From Thermococcus eurythermalis (GTDB lineage Archaea; Methanobacteriota_B; Thermococci; Thermococcales; Thermococcaceae): a DNA stretch of 64,000 bases. The position numbers and the translations under genes are program-made. The notes beneath the pieces were generated by a model, which saw only the letters and a program-made list of their open reading frames with translations, was not told where the DNA came from and did not search any database. Shown here one piece after another: positions 63,232-64,000 of this stretch (positions are counted from its first letter, which is position 1; the number at the start of each line of letters is the position of its first letter). The DNA is taken from contig NZ_CP008887.1 in NCBI RefSeq assembly GCF_000769655.1, forward strand, positions 186,001 through 250,000. Direction: 5' to 3'.

Positions 63232-63309
63232 GGCCGGGGTGGTGTAGCCTGGTCAGCACAGGGGACTGTGGATCCCCTAGCCCGGGTTCAAATCCCGGCC
63301 CCGGCCCCA
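63232..63309 (+). tRNA. tRNA-His (anticodon GUG), CCA encoded
   Basis: Plus-strand cloverleaf with acceptor GCCGGGG/CCCCGGC, an extra G-1 at 63232 facing C73 (the histidine identity element, encoded here), and anticodon loop CTGTGGA giving GUG. T-loop GGTTCAAATCC. CCA at 63307-63309. The TATA box CTTTATAAAT (63196-63205) is about 27-36 bp upstream. No intron. Confidence 0.97.
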
Positions 63310-63647
63310 TAACAGCCCTTTGCTTCGCAAAGCGCTGGCGGAAAGATGGCGTGCAATTCTAAAAACGCTTGTCCTCTAAGTGGTTTACACTTCAATTGCC
63401 ACTTTTACAGTGTTTCACTTCCCACAAGGCGTTCAACGAACGCCAGAATAAAAAGCGAAACCCGCTCAACAGTCTATTTTAAAGCCAAACACTCATCGCA
63501 GGCAAATTTCAGAGCGCACGCTTTATTCTCTGCCAGTTCAGCAGGAAAGGAACATCTTTTGGTGAAGCTTTTTCCAAAAGCTTCATGTATTCTCAAACAC
63601 CCAACATCTTTAAAACTCCTGGCAATTATATCCACAGGGTGAGTTTC
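63310..63647. repeat. Non-coding stretch with three tight perfect hairpins
   Basis: No credible gene. Three perfect inverted repeats with 3-nt loops: CTTTGC-TTC-GCAAAG (63318-63332), GGCGTTC-AAC-GAACGCC (63428-63444) and GAAGCTTTT-TCC-AAAAGCTTC (63564-63584). The first may end the tRNA-His transcript. The stretch is AT-rich. The TATA box of the next gene (CTTTAAAAC) is near 63609-63617, 30-odd bp before ATG 63648. Confidence 0.5.
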
Positions 63648-64000
63648 ATGACGTGGAAGGAAAAACTTGGCCTTGTCCATATCTACACAGGGAACGGGAA
63701 GGGGAAGACGACGGCCGCTTTTGGCCTGGCTATCAGGATGCTTGGCTCCGGCGGAAGGGTGATAATCATTCAGTTCATGAAAGCCGGAGGAGTGTACGGC
63801 GAGCAGAAAAAGATAGCGGAGTGCGGCGCTGTCATAGAGTCCTTCGGTCTGCCGAAGTTTGTGCACGGGAAGCCCGAGCCAGACGACATCGAAGCGGCCA
63901 AAAGAGCCCTGGAAAGGGCAAAGGAAGTCGTCTCAAGCGGCGAGTGGGACCTGGTAATCCTCGATGAAATCTGCGTTGCCCTCGGCTTCAAGATGCTCGA
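63648..64000 (+). CDS. cobO: Cob(I)yrinic acid a,c-diamide adenosyltransferase, 3' end beyond window
   Basis: The first 117 residues of a CobA/CobO/BtuR-type adenosyltransferase: P-loop TGNGKGKTTAAFGLAIR, VIIIQFMKAG and DLVILDEICVALG. It adds the adenosyl group to cob(I)alamin-type corrinoids. Start ATG 63648 follows GGGTGAG. It is consistent with the BtuCD importer at 22078-23878 and corrinoid salvage. The gene runs off the window. Confidence 0.9.
   Translation, partial: MTWKEKLGLVHIYTGNGKGKTTAAFGLAIRMLGSGGRVIIIQFMKAGGVYGEQKKIAECGAVIESFGLPKFVHGKPEPDDIEAAKRALERAKEVVSSGEWDLVILDEICVALGFKML

Noticed and set aside
63474-63866. 130-codon minus-strand open frame spanning the start of cobO
   Set aside because: Half of it is antisense to the adenosyltransferase gene and the rest lies in hairpin-rich DNA without a ribosome site.

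Overview
The window reads as chromosome of a hyperthermophilic euryarchaeon of the order Thermococcales, most likely a Thermococcus. The evidence is the gene content and order: RFC-L next to an intein-bearing RFC-S, then kbl, endA and rimI, a herA-mre11-rad50-nurA DNA-end-resection operon, an archaeal proteasome beta subunit, a cyclic-2,3-diphosphoglycerate synthetase homologue and a perfect Thermococcales glycolytic-motif operator. Promoters are archaeal (TTTAWA-type TATA boxes about 25 bp upstream of many leaderless starts) and ribosome binding sites are GGTGA/GGAGG. Housekeeping genes are GC-rich; several accessory stretches are clearly AT-rich.

Layout. 1-2471: two tandem DUF835 genes (the first cut by the window edge, the second frameshifted) and a Trm5-family tRNA methyltransferase. 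2663-4554: an AT-rich pair of secreted/anchored proteins. 4672-11924: clamp-loader genes rfcL and rfcS; rfcS carries three inteins, each with a two-motif LAGLIDADG homing endonuclease. 11973-14706: YdjM-like membrane protein, kbl, endA, rimI. A classical C/D box sRNA lies at 14772-14824. 14904-22041: herA-mre11-rad50-nurA, with an AT-rich mosaic block inside herA. 22078-29941: cobalamin/iron-type ABC importer, psmB, a putative membrane metallopeptidase, threonine synthase, a LigB-like protein, a frameshifted YbaK gene, cpgS and a small membrane protein. 30024-31211: a solitary TnpB. 31314-36614: a frameshifted membrane gene, an unusual promoter/operator duplication, a thiamine-linked cluster (yjbQ, vanZ-like, thiR), pyrBI and a glucuronyl-epimerase-family protein. 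36585-44483: ECF S component, unknown gene, kinase-like and DUF523 genes, a broken EamA gene, a phosphohexomutase, three envelope-protein genes and BtpA. 44574-53593: CGTase-type amylase under a TGM operator, TldE/TldD, a two-HTH regulator, a secreted Lon-like protease and a PAPS-reductase-like protein.

53628-58746 is the most mobile-element-like part. It holds a zinc-ribbon-less TnpB-like gene coupled to an RHH protein, a divergent GC-rich structured RNA candidate, an M20 peptidase, tRNA-Ala(CGC), and a complete IS607-type element (serine recombinase plus TnpB) with a perfect hairpin over the tnpB stop codon. 58893-64000: lipoate ligase, an ABC exporter with a dyad operator, a VapBC module, Taw3, tRNA-His(GUG), a hairpin-rich non-coding stretch and the start of a cobalamin adenosyltransferase gene.

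Themes. DNA replication and repair are represented by RFC and HerA-Mre11-Rad50-NurA. tRNA-Phe wyosine modification is represented by the Trm5-family enzyme at one end and Taw3 at the other. Cobalamin supply is represented by BtuCD and CobO/CobA. Four otherwise well-formed genes are interrupted by five one-base shifts, each placeable at a short A or G homopolymer; this pattern suggests assembly or sequencing indels at least as much as real pseudogenes. The best candidate for something new is the RHH plus zinc-less TnpB-like gene pair with its divergent structured RNA (53628-55117).
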